Position numbers and translations under genes: made by a program
Shown here: positions 1 to 11,173 of the stretch, piece after piece
Numbering within the stretch: position 1 is the stretch's first letter
Layout: each line of letters starts with the position of its first letter
Notes under the pieces: model-generated
Database searches by the model: none
What the model was told of the DNA's origin: nothing
Seen by the model: only the letters and a program-made list of their open reading frames with translations
DNA from: Bemisia tabaci
Taxonomy: Eukaryota > Arthropoda > Insecta > Hemiptera > Aleyrodidae
DNA length: 64,000 nucleotides
Assembly: GCF_918797505.1 (NCBI RefSeq)
Contig: NC_092802.1
Span: forward strand, 21,411,883-21,475,882
Direction: 5' to 3'

Positions 1-892
1 CCAGAATATCGATTCGGAAAAATTGTCTATTTTTGCCTCTATCAGACATTGTCACCTTCCGGCCAAAGTATCACAAGCGCTATGCGATATTTAAAAATTT
101 CCGCCACCATTCTATTTTTTTCCAGAGAAATTGTTGGTTTGCATATGCTTGAAAATTTCACTGAATTTTGTCGGCAGCATTTTTTGATGATACTAATGTC
201 TTCTTCACCAGCCTCGTAGAGTTAGTTTGTCTCAGATAAAATAAATAAATCGAAGAAACCCGGCCTGTGAGAAGCAACCTAGAACTTTACGAAACTGCAA
301 CCCGATAGTCAGTCATCCTCATTACCTCACTCCGCGCCCACAACCGAGGAAGTCATTCGATTATCTCCGGAATTTTTCTTATTAAAACTTACCCTAATTG
401 TTTAATTTAAAATGTAAATTAATTGGAAAGTTCCTGATTGGAGGTGCAGAGTCCCTACCTACTCCCGTTTCTTCGAGAGTGACCTCCGTTGCCAGACTGT
501 GCTCTCCCAGCATTCCTGCAGCGGGTCCCCGAGAAAGTAAGGGTTTGTAGTGCACTCTGGTTTTCCCGCGCCCAAGTTTCCCTTTCGATGTCTCTCGAAA
601 GTTTCCGCTTTCAATTAATTAAAAACGGACTTGCGTTGATTTTTTCCCCGTCTTTTAAACTCCTGCCGCTACCTCGCCGTGTTTGCTCAGTTCCCCCTAA
701 TTTATTCCGGCGGATCGGAAAAGCCTTTTGTTTTCCATTTTTACGATTTAAATATTTGAATTAGTAAAAAAAGGCTGCGAGTGGGGAGGCTGCTCTTTAT
801 TTGATAATCTCCCGGGCGAAAGAGGGCTCGAGGTGTTTTACCTGTTAAAGCCAATCTTGCGTGAGGAATTCAACTTGCGATTCGATTGAGGT
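1..892. other. No recognisable feature
   Basis: AT-rich sequence. A 91-codon frame at 489-764 has no recognisable motif. Nothing palindromic or repeated elsewhere in the window was noticed. Confidence 0.5.
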
Positions 893-1080
893 AAATACTC
901 CGGACGTGGAAGCTGCACTTCCGAGCTTTATAGACATACTGCGTTCGGGGCAGAGAGACCGAAAATTCCGGTCATTGCACCCGGAGCAATCGAAGCTACG
1001 GCTCCAGCACTCTAGCACCCGGAACATTCGGCCTACGAGCCGGAACGGACGGTGTGTCTATATAGCCCGTAACCTTTTAA
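893..1080. mobile_element. Element E copy 1 (decayed foldback)
   Basis: TTTATAGACATACTGCGTTC and ACCCGGAGCAATCGAAGCTA are paired with inverted GTGTCTATATAGCCCGTAA. The same design appears at 22625 and 57616. The tips are not clear, so the limits are approximate. Confidence 0.55.
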
Positions 1081-1144
1081 GCGCTCAGCCGATAGGCGGC
1101 GCTTTTTGTTTTCGACCGGCCACTACTAGAGCTCTAGTATAGTA

Positions 1145-1567
1145 GGGCCTTGTCTCCACGAGCCGTTTCACGAGATTTGTCCCAGGGAAAAATCCCACTT
1201 ACGAAGTTGGGAAAAATATTAAGTTAATCAATATTTGTCCCAGTACCAAGTATGGTACTTGTACCCCTAGGACCCACTGAGAGAAGAAGAAGAAGTGAAA
1301 ACGAATTGTGCGATATTTTATTCATTACTACATTGTTAATGTTTGTTTGGTTAAAATAATGTGTCTAATTGTCAATTGAGTGCAATTATTATTTTAATCC
1401 CGGTTAAACACTCGACTTTAACCAATTTATCTTCCCGCGAAAACTAGTCGCAGGACTGTATGAGCCCCGTCCCGTGGAGACGGTAACTGGGAAAAATCCC
1501 AGAAGTTTCATTCCTGCGATTCGAACTTGGGACAAATCCCATGAAAACGTCCCGTGGAGACAAGGCC
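1145..1567. mobile_element. Element V: TA-inserting MITE
   Basis: GGGCCTTGTCTCCACG and the inverted CGTGGAGACAAGGCC ends, with TA on both sides (1143-1144, 1568-1569). The subterminal GGGAAAAATCCCA motif occurs in both arms. About 423 bp, non-coding. Confidence 0.8.
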
Positions 1568-1569
1568 TA

Positions 1570-2028
1570 GGGCGCTCAAGCGGTCAAATGGCGCACCAAC
1601 TCATCGATCTAAGGAACACCATTTAAAGATTTTTTTTTTGATTACCTCACTTTTTGAGCCATAATCACAAACGACAAAACCAAATAAAGTCCTGAAAGTG
1701 TGTTTTTTGCGGAGGTCTAGCTCGTGGGCCGTGATTTCTGTTCGCATGCGGCATGAGCGACGCGACCACACAGGAGCACCATTTCGCGAGTCGCTTCAGA
1801 TGGCGGGCGCCGCGGGCCTCGATCCAATCGGACGCTTTCCGATTCACCCAATTCCGAAGACCATCCAGCCTCCGTCGCCCTGGCCAGCCTCAATTCCAGG
1901 GCCCGAAGAATACGGCGCTTACGTGGATTCTGAAATGAACGGTGCGATTGTTGTGCCGTGCCGATGACTTCCGAACACGAACATGCAGGATGAAGAGGAT
2001 CCTGGCTCTAGGTGCGTATTAAGCGGGG
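1570..2028. other. Unique, moderately GC-rich interval
   Basis: An 89-codon frame (1698-1967) ends with a proline-rich stretch (IGRFPIHPIPKTIQPPSPWP). Antisense is also open. No family recognised and no splice sites convincing. It could be an exon fragment or chance. Confidence 0.35.
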
Positions 2029-2108
2029 TCGACTGCCGTGCTAAGGGAGAACGCCGTATGAACCTTCAGGCATTGCCAAATTTCCATTTATTGAACACGA
2101 ATTTCCTG

Positions 2109-2607
2109 CACGGAGAAAAAAACCTCGTGCGTGGGACCCGAAGTTGAGGTCATATCTAATGAGGTTGAGGTTTTCTAATGATTAGTGAACATTTATTTTT
2201 CAATTAATAAGACCCCACCCGACATAAGGTCCAACCTTAGTGGGTGGTTTTATTATGTTACTTTTCTTTTGTTCGCACTTATTAAATAATCTTGTTATAC
2301 TGTAAAAAGGAGCATAATAAAGTTTTATCTTATCTATCTATCTATATGGACTTCTGAAGGTTTCGGACCACGTATCTAAAAACTTGAGGTTCAGCTGCCG
2401 AAGTTCGGGTCAGACTTCTGAAGTACTTCGATATATACCGAAGGGTTCGGGTCACACATCTGAAGTACTCCGGTACATACCGAAGTGCCTCGATGTCTGA
2501 CCCAAACTTCGGCAGCTCGACCTTAACTTTTCGGATGCGGGATCAGAAAACTTCAGAGATCCATATGACCTCAACTTCGGGTCCCATGCACGAAGTTTTT
2601 TTCTGTG
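2109..2607. mobile_element. MITE F copy 1 inside G
   Basis: Ends CACGGAGAAAAAAACCTCGT and the inverse (...TTTTTTTCTGTG). Inner inverted arms carry GGGACCCGAAGTT. The interior is rich in short palindromic CTTCGGA/CGAAGT blocks. It is longer than copies 2 and 3 because of the insertion at 2157-2343. Confidence 0.75.
2157..2343 (+). mobile_element. Short retroposon with (TATC)n tail in F
   Basis: This segment is absent from F copies 2 and 3. It ends AATAAAGTTTTATC followed by a TATC/TATCTATC tail, and ATAT flanks both sides. An AATAAA and a simple-repeat 3' tail are typical of truncated non-LTR elements or SINEs. No RNA polymerase III boxes were found. Confidence 0.5.
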
Positions 2608-2854
2608 GTAAGTTTATGAATATTTTCCTTCCAATTTTTCAGATAATGTTGTTTGCAATTGCACCGAAAGTTTCTGAAAATTTCGAGGAAAATATTTGTA
2701 ACTCTCCTCAAAAATAAACATATTATCGAAGGAAATTTGGCAACTCTCGAACGATCATACGGCGTTCTTCCTTAGCACGGCAGTCGAGCGGTAGATCCTA
2801 GCATATGTTTATTTTTCAGCCGGTACATCTTTTGTGATCATCTTGATGAGCATC

Positions 2855-2931
2855 TGGACGTATTTATTCTAAAAGGAGCTATGTGCATATGGTTTGCGTG
2901 TCACATAGTCCCTTTCAGCACAAATACGTCC
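2855..2931. mobile_element. Short foldback related to family J
   Basis: GGACGTATTTATTCTAAAAG and the inverted CTTTCAGCACAAATACGTCC surround a GGAGCTATGTGCATATGG loop. It resembles J in tip sequence but is shorter. Confidence 0.55.
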
Positions 2932-3470
2932 ATCTCTGATTGGAAAAAATAGATACAAACGTATGTTGATGCATTCATAATAAACTCCAAAGTCTATACA
3001 CACCGCATACTTCTTCAAATTCTCAAGAATGGGCTACTGAACAAGGTCTGAGCTGGAGACAAACGTTTAAATGTTTTGTTTGTTAAAAAGTTGCAAAACT
3101 CAGACTGAAAACAACTCTCCCCTTACTAGAACATTAAACCAGACTCATTTCCAGCCCCTCCAACCCGTTATCAACCCGACCAACCCCTGTTCGGAAAAAA
3201 ACACCGTCCGACGCGGCATCGCGGTCATCAAGTTTAAGCCGACCCGACCTGTAATACTCACGATTCACCTCCCCGGCCCACTTTCATCCATTCTCGATCG
3301 GAGTGTATTTATGCTCGTCTCAGCACGATGCCCTTCCCGGCCGTTGGAACGCTATTCAAACATCGAAATATGTGCGAAGAAAATAAATCTCGTGGAAATA
3401 ATAAGCCCTCCGGTCTGGGACCGGTACGGCACCGTCCGGTCTGGCTTATATCTCGGCCGTCACACAGTGG

Positions 3471-4301
3471 ATCGTGTTAATTAGAGAGGTCGGACATGAA
3501 ATTTTTGACTGAAGTGTCTTAAAGTCCGGAATTTCCGAAAAGTCTAGAAATAGTGCTGATTTTTTAAGGGCGGTCCAGAAGTGTTGAAATATTGAGGAAA
3601 TTCCGGAAAAAAGGTCTGGAATTTATGTCATTTTTGACGCAAATTGAGCGAAAAATCGAAATTTTTCGAATTTCGTCAATTGGAGGTATTGACACAGTAC
3701 TGAATTTTTCTGTTGAGGGAGCACTGGATTTCTTGGGAATGTACTGAATAAGTACTGTAAAACTACAGATTTGTGGCCAAGGTCTGGAATTTATGTCATT
3801 TTAGACGCAAATTGAGCGAAAAATTGGAATTTTTCGAATTTCGTCAAATAGAGGTACTGAAAAAGTACTGAATTTTTCTGTTGAAGGGGTACTGCGGAAA
3901 TTCCGCAAGAAGGTCCGGAATTTTTCTAATTTTTTTGTCATTTTTGACGCAATTTGAGCGAAAAATTGAAAGTTTTCGAATTTCGTTAATTGCGGAGGTA
4001 CTGAAAAAGTACTGAATTTTTCTGTTGAGGGGGTACTGAATTTCTTGGGAATGTACTGAATAAGTACTGTAAAAGTACAAATTTTTGGCCAGTCTGTTTT
4101 AGTAGACACCCTGTGAAACTGCAAATTTTGATGTTTATTTTGTAACATTTTAAATTTCAAGGTGTGCTTATAGCGGAAAATTCCACGAGGAAACCAATGA
4201 AACCACTTTCAGAACCTCAAAGTTTTGTATAAATAGAGTTATAAGCGTTTAAAGTTTCCAAATTTTGTCCGACCTCTCCTATTGACTCGATCCACTGTGC
4301 G
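3471..4301. mobile_element. Element K copy 1, carrying U
   Basis: CACACAGTGGATCGTGTTAA and AGAGAGGTCGGACATG at the left; GTCCGACCTCTCCTATTGAC and TCGATCCACTGTGCG at the right. The body is interrupted by U (3511-4113), after which the K interior TGAAACTGCAAATTTTGATG resumes. Confidence 0.78.
3511..4113. mobile_element. Element U (AGTACTGAAAAAGTACTG repeats) inside K
   Basis: Ends ...CAGTCTGTTTTAGTAGACAC CCTG, the inverse of the U ends at 38.8, 39.5 and 41.5 kb. It contains three successive units of about 145-167 bp beginning GACGCAAATTGAGCGAAAAA (or AATTTGAGCG) and ending in TACTGAATTTTTCTGTTGA. Confidence 0.7.
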
Positions 4302-4496
4302 TCTAGAGAGCGAGAGGCGTCAAGTACGCTTTAGCGGCTCTTACGCTTAAGTATGCATTGTCCCGACTGTGCGCTGCGCATGGTCCGAGATGCGTCCTGC
4401 CAGTCTTCGGACTTGACTAGGACTCTGAAATATTACATTAATAGGTTAAGAGTGAAGGTTCTGCGAAAAATGAGCGTCGCACACTACTGCCGTGCT

Positions 4497-4726
4497 AAGG
4501 AAAAACGCCGTATAAACCTTCAGGCGTTGCCAAATTTCCCTTGATGAAACGCTAATTTACTGGAAAACTTGTGAATATTTTCGCTCCAATTTTTCAGATA
4601 ATTTTTTTCGCAATTTCACCCATAGTTCCTGAAAATGTCAAGGAAAAATATTCACAACTTTCATTGAAAGAAATTCGGCAACTCTCGAATGTTCATACGG
4701 CGCGGCGTTCTTCCTTAGCATGGCAG
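4497..4726. mobile_element. Element G copy 2
   Basis: CTGCCGTGCTAAGGAAAAAC start and CTTAGCATGGCAG end, flanked by ACTA on both sides (4493-4496, 4727-4730). The ends are long inverted repeats, and about 60 bp of core contains TTTTTCAGATAATTTTTTTC. It directly abuts K copy 2. Confidence 0.85.
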
Positions 4727-4728
4727 AC

Positions 4729-4960
4729 TAGGTCAAGTCAATGGGAGAAGTCGGACATGATGTGGAAACTTTAAAAGCTTATTTTTTCGATAATATGAGA
4801 CATACATGTTCATGAGTGGTTCTTTTGGTTTTTTCGTGAAATTTCCTTGCGGGACACCCCTTGAAATTGAATTTGTGACGAAATAAACGTAGAAATTTGA
4901 GATTTCTAGCCAAGAATTACATGTCCGACCTCTTCTATAAGCTCGTCTTGCACTGTGCGT
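4729..4960. mobile_element. Element K copy 2
   Basis: AGGTCAAGTCAATGGGAGAA, GTCGGACATG and the right inverse CATGTCCGACCTCTTC to CACTGTGCG. The leftmost tip (GCACAGTG) is missing at the junction with G copy 2. Confidence 0.7.
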
Positions 4961-5155
4961 CGTGAGAATACGGCCACTCATAGACAATGTCGCGTCACGC
5001 TGAAATTGGACTGACTTGGACTGCCACATTGCCGCGCGCGCGTTTGCAAGTAATTTTAAGTAATTTTAAAGCTTAAGAGCTGAAAAAAATATACTTCACA
5101 TAAATTTATGAAAGGAAAATGGAAGGGAATTAGTTTCCAGCGTCACATCGAAGAT

Positions 5156-5316
5156 CAGTGGCGTAGTGTGCTTTGCGATATATCGATTTACCTGCCTTAA
5201 CCTATGGAAAAGGATCGATAAACAAGGTGTTCGTAACGAACACCTTAATAACCGATTCTTTACCCTAACTTCAAATGGGGAAATATCGATAATCGATCAT
5301 TCCCGCCTCGCCATTG
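5156..5316. mobile_element. Element N copy (diverged)
   Basis: CAGTGGCGTAGTGTGCTTTG and GCGATATATCGATTTACC at the left; AAATATCGATAATCGATC and CCCGCCTCGCCATTG at the right. The inner GTGTTCGTAACGAACACC is a perfect palindrome. Flanking octamers match only partly. Confidence 0.65.
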
Positions 5317-5861
5317 AAGAAGACTTCTCGAGTTTTAAACCCTTTAAACTAACTATTTTATTTTCCAGGAGACAGAAATTCAAATGCAGCCTTTTGTTCT
5401 ACAAAATTTCAAAATAACTAATCAAGATACACAGCGCTTAATAAGCTAAAAAGCTTGAGCTATATACTTTTCAATTAACTGTTGCAGCGAACGCTATTAA
5501 AATCACGAAAGGAAGTGCCCATCTAGGTCGTCAGTAAAATACGAGAATATTTAATAAAAGCAGGCGAGTCATTAAGGCTAATAAAGGATCATTACGCGCA
5601 ATAAAGGATCATAAATTCGCATTTGAGGAGCGCTGGCTGGAAGGGATTAAGCGGTCCCCGTCCTTAATTGGAAAAAGCGAGCGGTTCTTTACATAAATGA
5701 ATGGCAGGCTTTGGAGCTGAGACAAGAAAACTCTGTCGTGAAAATCTGTCTGCAGAGGAACTTAGTCGGACGTTCGAAGGTTCGAAGAAATTTCATAATT
5801 GCCAAATTCAACTAATAAAATCCATTTAACGTTTCTAGGCTTTTCTTCCAATTATACAGGG

Positions 5862-6048
5862 CTGTAGAGGTGGACTCTCAGGATAGCGTGGGATATCCCC
5901 TCCATTTTTGCCTCAACTTTAGAGCTTTTTTTGAGCTTGGAAGTTGATTTCAGAGAAAACCAGTGGCACCATCATGTTTCTCGCGAACTTTTACATAGTA
6001 ATCAACAGTCAAATCGCAAATTCTTCACACATGCAACATCTTTATTAA
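5862..6048. mobile_element. Element M right half
   Basis: GTAGAGGTGGACTCTCAGGA, TATCCCCTCCATTTTTGCCT, GTGGCACCATCATGTTTCTC and CACATGCAACATC match the right arm of M. No left arm is present. Confidence 0.65.
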
Positions 6049-6462
6049 TCCCTTCCCTTTCCAAGAAGCGGCTGGATGCCACTGGGGAATCAATTCATCA
6101 CCCACCAATGTCAAAAAAGAGGGTTTTTTTCTGAAAAAGACAACGCTGCAAGGCACGAGACATCCGGAAAAAAGGGAGAGTTTTCCAGACATAATCCCTA
6201 TTTTTATGCAAATCAAATCTTTCAACGGACGAAAAGTTATTAAAAAACAGACGGAGCAATGCAGACAGTGATTTTGATTTGATCTTATAGGGAGGAGCGT
6301 GGCGTCTGTCTGCAAATTTTAGCGATGAGCTTTGCCCGTCGAAAAAAACGAGGGAATACGTAACGTAAAACAGAGCAAAGCGAACTTTCAGCAGGATGTA
6401 AAAACTTCATTCGAATGTTGTTTCAGCATGGAGAAAGTTATTAGCTCGAGGGAGCATAGGAC

Positions 6463-6592
6463 AATTGGACGAATTTCTGTCAAACGGAACTATGTGCATT
6501 ATAACGTGAGACCTGTCATGCATGTATTCTTATGGGTCTCAGGGCTCATGTCTTAATGCACATAGTTCCGTTTGATAGAAATACATCCAATT
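6463..6592. mobile_element. MITE J copy 1
   Basis: AATTGGACGAATTTCTGTCA start and the inverse ...AGAAATACATCCAATT. AACGGAACTATGTGCATTA pairs with its complement. About 130 bp; the arms cover most of the element. Confidence 0.8.
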
Positions 6593-7188
6593 TTAATACA
6601 AACGAAATTCGGAGCAATGTTCAACACGGGGTAGATTGAGGATGTATACTATATTCTGGTCTGTATATAAAATTAGGGTGGTGCATATTTACTGCTTACT
6701 CATGCACAAATCCATTTTGGGAATGATTTACCTTCTTTGCTTCAAATATTATGCATAAGATTTCAATAAATTCTCAGCATTTTGATAAGTTAAATCAAGC
6801 AACGGACTAGCCAAGTGCAAATTAAATTTGGAATTTTTGCGTTCCTAGATATTCTCGGGTGAAATCTCCTTTCCCTCGAAATTTGGACAACGAAACACGC
6901 ATGGGCACACGTATGGCTTAAAACTGCACATTGCCTAAATAATTTCCTCTCATGTTTTCACTTACGACATCAAAAAATTGAAGAAAAAGACGTCTTGAAA
7001 CTTTCAGGGAAATTCCATTGACTACAAAGCAAAAACTCACAAAATTTCCGATGAGAATTATTTCTCTGTTAAAAAACTCTCTGTTTCTCTGTTAAAAAAG
7101 TTAAACATGAATGGAGTCATAATATGCCAGCTTGCTTGGTGTATTTAGGATAATTCTAGTTAGATTCATCCATAGTCCAATACCAGAT

Positions 7189-7320
7189 AAGTGGCGATTC
7201 TTGAGAGTTGGCAACACTGTTTTTTCTCTGATTAAATCTATGTAAAACAATCGATTCTTGTCTCGCCTATAATCGAAATTTTTAAAGGATTCAAATGGAG
7301 AAAATAGTCCCGACTCCGCA
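7189..7320. mobile_element. Element O copy (weak)
   Basis: AGTGGCGATTCTTGAGAGTT and TTGGCAACACTG at the left. The inner AATCGATTCTTGTCTCG and CCTATAATCGAAATT match O. The right arm is poorly kept. Confidence 0.4.
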
Positions 7321-7581
7321 CTATTTCATTACTTTTCTCGGGAACTTTGCTTGATGGGGGATCAGCCCGAGGAAAAGTATAGTCTCTCAATACCGAGAGA
7401 TAAGACACATTGAATCCATTTCTTACCCAAATTTTACGCTCCTATGATGTTACAAACGAGCATGAGATTACGCACTTTCACTAGTTCCAAAGACTCTAAA
7501 CCGGAATGGACCGAGGAACTTAGGGTACAGCGAGGAATAGAATCCAGAGCTGGGTTTGATCAAATATAATGAAAAACTTTA

Positions 7582-7807
7582 CGCTGGAAAAAAAGTCTCT
7601 TCGACTAGAGTCCGAGCTCTCAAAAAAATTGACAAGAAAAAATACTCTTAATTCAATCGGATTTTTGCTTGAAATGAAAGGAAATCCGCTGAAATTAAGA
7701 GGCTTGGCTCTCGAATGAAGCAAAATCCGATCGAATCAAGAGTATATTTTCTTGTCAATTTTTTAAGAGTCTCGACTCTGGATCCTGGAAACCTTTTTTT
7801 TCCAGTG
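7582..7807. mobile_element. MITE A copy 1
   Basis: The family is about 230 bp with CACTGGAAAAAAA tips, then GAGTCCAGACTCTT, GACAAGAAAAAATACTCTTG and a central AAATTAAGAGGCTTGG. This copy has a weakened left tip (ACGCTGG) but a clear CCAGTG right tip. Confidence 0.8.
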
Positions 7808-8506
7808 ACAAACTAGATAATCTTTCTACTCCTTTGTGGGAGTCAGGACCAGCAACGCCTTACTCTCCCTATGAAGGAACTCTAGGGAATAGCCGCCTTA
7901 AAAAGTTCCGATTCTATCAGGAACATGCTAACTTTCACATGACACTAATGATGGGCCTGTCGACAAAGCCGGACTTGGGTCCACAACGTCATTCGCTCGT
8001 CATTCCGTGACGCTGAAAATCCCGCGGGGCAAGGCGGGGCGTGGGGAGGGTGTTTGGGGGCAATTTTCCAGATTAGTGCGTTGTGTCGTCGTTAGACGGA
8101 CAGCGGCTTCCGAGTTAGCGTGGCTACTTTGCCGCGCCAAGGGAGGGAACGCGGGGATAGGAGGGGACAAGGCCATTAAATGCCCATTCCGAAGTAGTTA
8201 CACACGTCTAGACAAGGGACAAGGGCTGGGCCCCGAATCCGGGCGCATAATTACGTACACCTTCCCGCCATTAACTTCTTTGATAAAACAATGTGTGTAC
8301 AGCGCTGTCCCCCGAATAATCAAATAAACGACCCGCTCCGGATCCACCCCTGTTGCCGCTATCCTCGGGAAAAATTAAATTGCTGATTCGGCAATTTTAT
8401 AGTTAAAAAAGTGACTGAAATGTTTCAATGTAGATTTTACGACGGAAAAATGCTACTGTAACCACCCCCGTGGTTAAATTACACTGGAAAAAAAGCACAT
8501 TGGATC

Positions 8507-8653
8507 CAGTGGCGCGGCGTGAATTGCGATGTACGATTGTATGCCTTAAACCTATGGAAAGAATCATATAAGTGTCGCTGTGAACGCCTGTTTATCGATC
8601 ATTTCATAGGTTGAGTGGCAAAACAATCGAAATTCGCAAATCACGCACGCATG
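8507..8653. mobile_element. Element N (hAT-like) inside an A-type MITE
   Basis: CAGTGGCGCGGCGTGAATTG start and inverted arm CGAAATTCGCAAATCACGCA at the right. It is flanked by a perfect 8-bp duplication ATTGGATC (8499-8506, 8654-8661). CAGTG tips and 8-bp duplications are hAT hallmarks. The right tip is eroded. Confidence 0.78.
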
Positions 8654-8810
8654 ATTGGATCTGGAGTCCAGACTCTTTTTTCATTCGATTCTTATTGGTC
8701 CAATTGCTCCGCCAGAGGAGATTGGACAAATGAGAGTCGGGTATGAGAATATTTTTCATTTTTTTGGTCGTTCTTTTATTTTTTCGACGCGGGCCTAAAA
8801 GAGCGCGAAG

Positions 8811-8862
8811 CGCCCTCTGGGGGTTGGGCCGCGTAGCGGCCAGGGGGTCATAGCCCCCTAGT
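8811..8862. repeat. Cluster of three GC-rich hairpins
   Basis: GCGCGAAGCGC, GGCCGCGTAGCGGCC and GGGGGTCATAGCCCCC follow one another within about 50 bp in otherwise AT-rich sequence inside an A-related MITE. Confidence 0.75.
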
Positions 8863-9585
8863 TATATGGTAACGTTTACATTTCCTCTCGCAGAATTGAC
8901 TCTGAATTGACGCTATGTGAAATGCAGCATAAAGGAATGGTAAATTCTACTCGTACCAATCTTTTTTTTTTCAGTGTAGTTTTAGATTGGGTCTATCATC
9001 GGATATGAGGACAGTAAAAGCTAAGATTCATTTTCCTCTGTGGGATGAAACTAACAAATTGGCTTTGGTATAGGTATATGCTTGGCAACAAGTGCACGAG
9101 GGAGTGAATCTTTTAACAAACTCGCCCTTTCCCGTTTGGACCATCCATGCACTCTCACTGTCTGTTTTACTAATAGCTATCTGTTTGAGTTCTCGCTTAT
9201 CGCAGGTCAATTACTTTTATGCACTTTTTTCTCCGTTCTTCTCTTCCCTCTTTAATTTTGAATCTTTTCCGGTTTTTTGGGTGAAATGTTTATGTAATGC
9301 GTTCGCTCCTGAGTGTGTATACAGTCGTGAAGCTGAAATTATTAGCTAAAAAAAACTCGCACCGTCTCCAGTTTTTAACTTCTTCCCTCTCTAAAGTGAA
9401 AGCCTTTCCTCCATCTTCAAATCCGGCAACAATGCATTATCTTGAATACCTCTGGTTGCTTAAATTTTAATTTAAATAGCTCTGAGATAAGCATTATAAC
9501 GCTGTCGAGTTACGGAAAAAATTTCGTTTCATAAAGTTCGTAAAATTAAAAAAACCATTATGAATCGTTCAAAAGAGTTGAGAAT

Positions 9586-9780
9586 CACTGGAGAAAAAAT
9601 TCTCTTGAATATGTGGTCCAGACTCGTGAAAAATTTTACAAGAAAAAAATACTCAATATTCAATCGAATTTGCTTGAATCAAGGGCTAAACTTCTTACTT
9701 TAAGCGAATTTCCATTTGATTCAAGTAAAATTCCGATGGAATCATGGGTATTGTTTCTTGTCAATTTTTGAATTGCCGAA
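9586..9780. mobile_element. MITE A copy 2 (old, degenerate)
   Basis: CACTGGAGAAAAAATTCTC start and the inner AAATACTC/GTATTGTTTCTTG arms are recognisable. The right tip is lost after TTGTCAATTTTTGAATT. Confidence 0.6.
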
Positions 9781-10217
9781 TTTTACCGAAAGAAAGAACT
9801 TGTTTTTAGTTTTCAATTGCATGTTAAAGAGGACAGCTGTATGTGCGATCTTCTGTATGCTTGCTTGGTTACGATTCTAAAAATATAACAAGCATATATT
9901 CTTAAGGTTATGCGTTGGTAAAAAAGGGTACCATTGGCACAAAACATCAGTAAATATCATTTTTTCTTCGAGTCTAAAGTTTCGCCTGAAAAACGACTAT
10001 ACCTGCGCGGCGACAGTGGACTGTACGAAAGAGCCGGGGGGCCGGCCGGTATATGAAGCCGAACAGCACAACCGCTTGTCCAAACGTCCGACGAGGAGAT
10101 AAAGAAACGCAGCATATGCTGAGTGTGTGGTCCAGACTCTTAATTAGCTCCTATGCAAAATGAACGGTTAAGTTACGCGGTAACAAGTGTCGCCAGTTGA
10201 CCTGCGTTCACTTGGAT

Positions 10218-10245
10218 TAAAAAAAAAAAAAAAAAAAAAAAAAAA
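10218..10245 (+). repeat. Poly(A) tract
   Basis: About 27 A after CACTTGGATT. No AATAAA close upstream and no clear target duplication, so a retroposon is not claimed. Confidence 0.7.
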
Positions 10246-10367
10246 CACCGGTCTCCGGAAACAGGAACATGCAACCATGCATAGGAGTTAAATTTGATTG
10301 CCGGAGAGAAAAGTTGGAAGCAGTGTTGTAAAACTATAGGTAAGATGTATGATATCTGTGTTGTGTG

Positions 10368-10888
10368 TGTGATATCGCCCTTTGAGAAGTCGGGTTTATG
10401 ACGTCATCCACCTTGATTTCATTAGTGACGCAGATTTGCACTGGTTACTCAACGTCAAACTCGCATGAATGATAATAGCACCTGCAGAACTGTGAGAATA
10501 CTTCACGCATTGCGCCAAACAGCGTGGTCGGCGGAAGCCTCATATTAACGCCTACAAGACTGCATGAATACTTCTCGCATTGCGCCAAAAGCAGTGCAGT
10601 CGGTCAGTTGGCGTGAAACGCATATTAGCGCCTACGAGACTTCGAGTTCTGTCGGTTAGACGCACATTCGCACTAGTTATTCGACGTAAAACTCGGATTA
10701 AAGCAAGGTGGAAAAAACTAAGGGAGTCACTACCGCGATGGTTTGCGTCATCAACCGAATTTTTCAAAGTGTAATATCTCGGTTAATATTGACGTGGAGA
10801 GGTGCTGTTCGGACGTATCTTATTATTTTTGTCCAACCTGCTAGAATCAAACATCGAACCACGATTCTGTGACCAGCGCAACTGACCC
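10368..10888. mobile_element. Element Q copy 1
   Basis: The right half (GGTTAATATT... to GTGACCAGCGCAACTGACCC) and the 'gtcgggtttatgacgtcatc' segment match Q copy 3. The middle carries two GCATTGCGCCAAA-type units (about 10507-10645) in the orientation opposite to copy 2. The left terminus is decayed or lost. Confidence 0.6.
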
Positions 10889-11011
10889 ATTGCCGGCGAT
10901 TGCTAACTGCCTGCGACATCGTAGCTTCAACGATCAGCTCGCAGTTATTGAATCAGATTAGTTGAATTTTGAAAGAGACTAGATTTCGAAACTTTGGTCG
11001 TTACCGCTTTC

Positions 11012-11173
11012 CAGCGGCTATTATTGCAAGTTGGCAATACCGTTTTTCTTCATTTAAATGTATGCTAAACAATCGATTCTACGTGAGGCAGCCATGTCTC
11101 ACCTAGAATCGATAAATTCAATGAATTTAAATGGAGTATTAACAGTTGCGCCAACTTGCTAGAGTCGCCACTG
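11012..11173. mobile_element. Element O (hAT-like foldback)
   Basis: CAGCGGCTATTATTGCAAGTTGGC and the inverted GCCAACTTGCTAGAGTCGCC to CACTG. The centre has AATCGATTCTACGTGAG/CTCACCTAGAATCGAT. No matching 8-bp duplication. Related copies are at 50447-50600 and possibly 7189-7320. Confidence 0.6.

Larger units (their letters stand above)
2033..2783. mobile_element. Element G copy 1, carrying F and a retroposon
   Basis: CTGCCGTGCTAAGG...ends and the inverted CTTAGCACGGCAG ends are flanked by TCGA on both sides (2029-2032, 2784-2787). The left arm stops at 2108, MITE F occupies 2109-2607, then the G right arm resumes. Typical uninterrupted G copies here are about 230-260 bp. Confidence 0.85.
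8482..8976. mobile_element. A-related MITE carrying an hAT-like N element
   Basis: CACTGGAAAAAAAGCACATT start and ...TTTTTTTTTTCAGTG end, with TA on both sides (8480-8481, 8977-8978). Only the left tip resembles A. The interior differs and holds the GC-rich triple hairpin at 8811-8862. N is inserted at 8507-8653. Confidence 0.65.

Noticed and set aside
1698..1967. 89-codon frame with a Pro-rich end
   Set aside because: Looks somewhat protein-like, but both strands are open and no family or splice site supports it.
5931..6134. Recurring peptide frames with FRENQWHHHVSREL-type sequence at 5.9, 23.9, 46.3 and 59.8 kb
   Set aside because: They are translations of the arms of element M, present in both orientations. 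The conservation is that of the DNA repeat, with no start context or domain.
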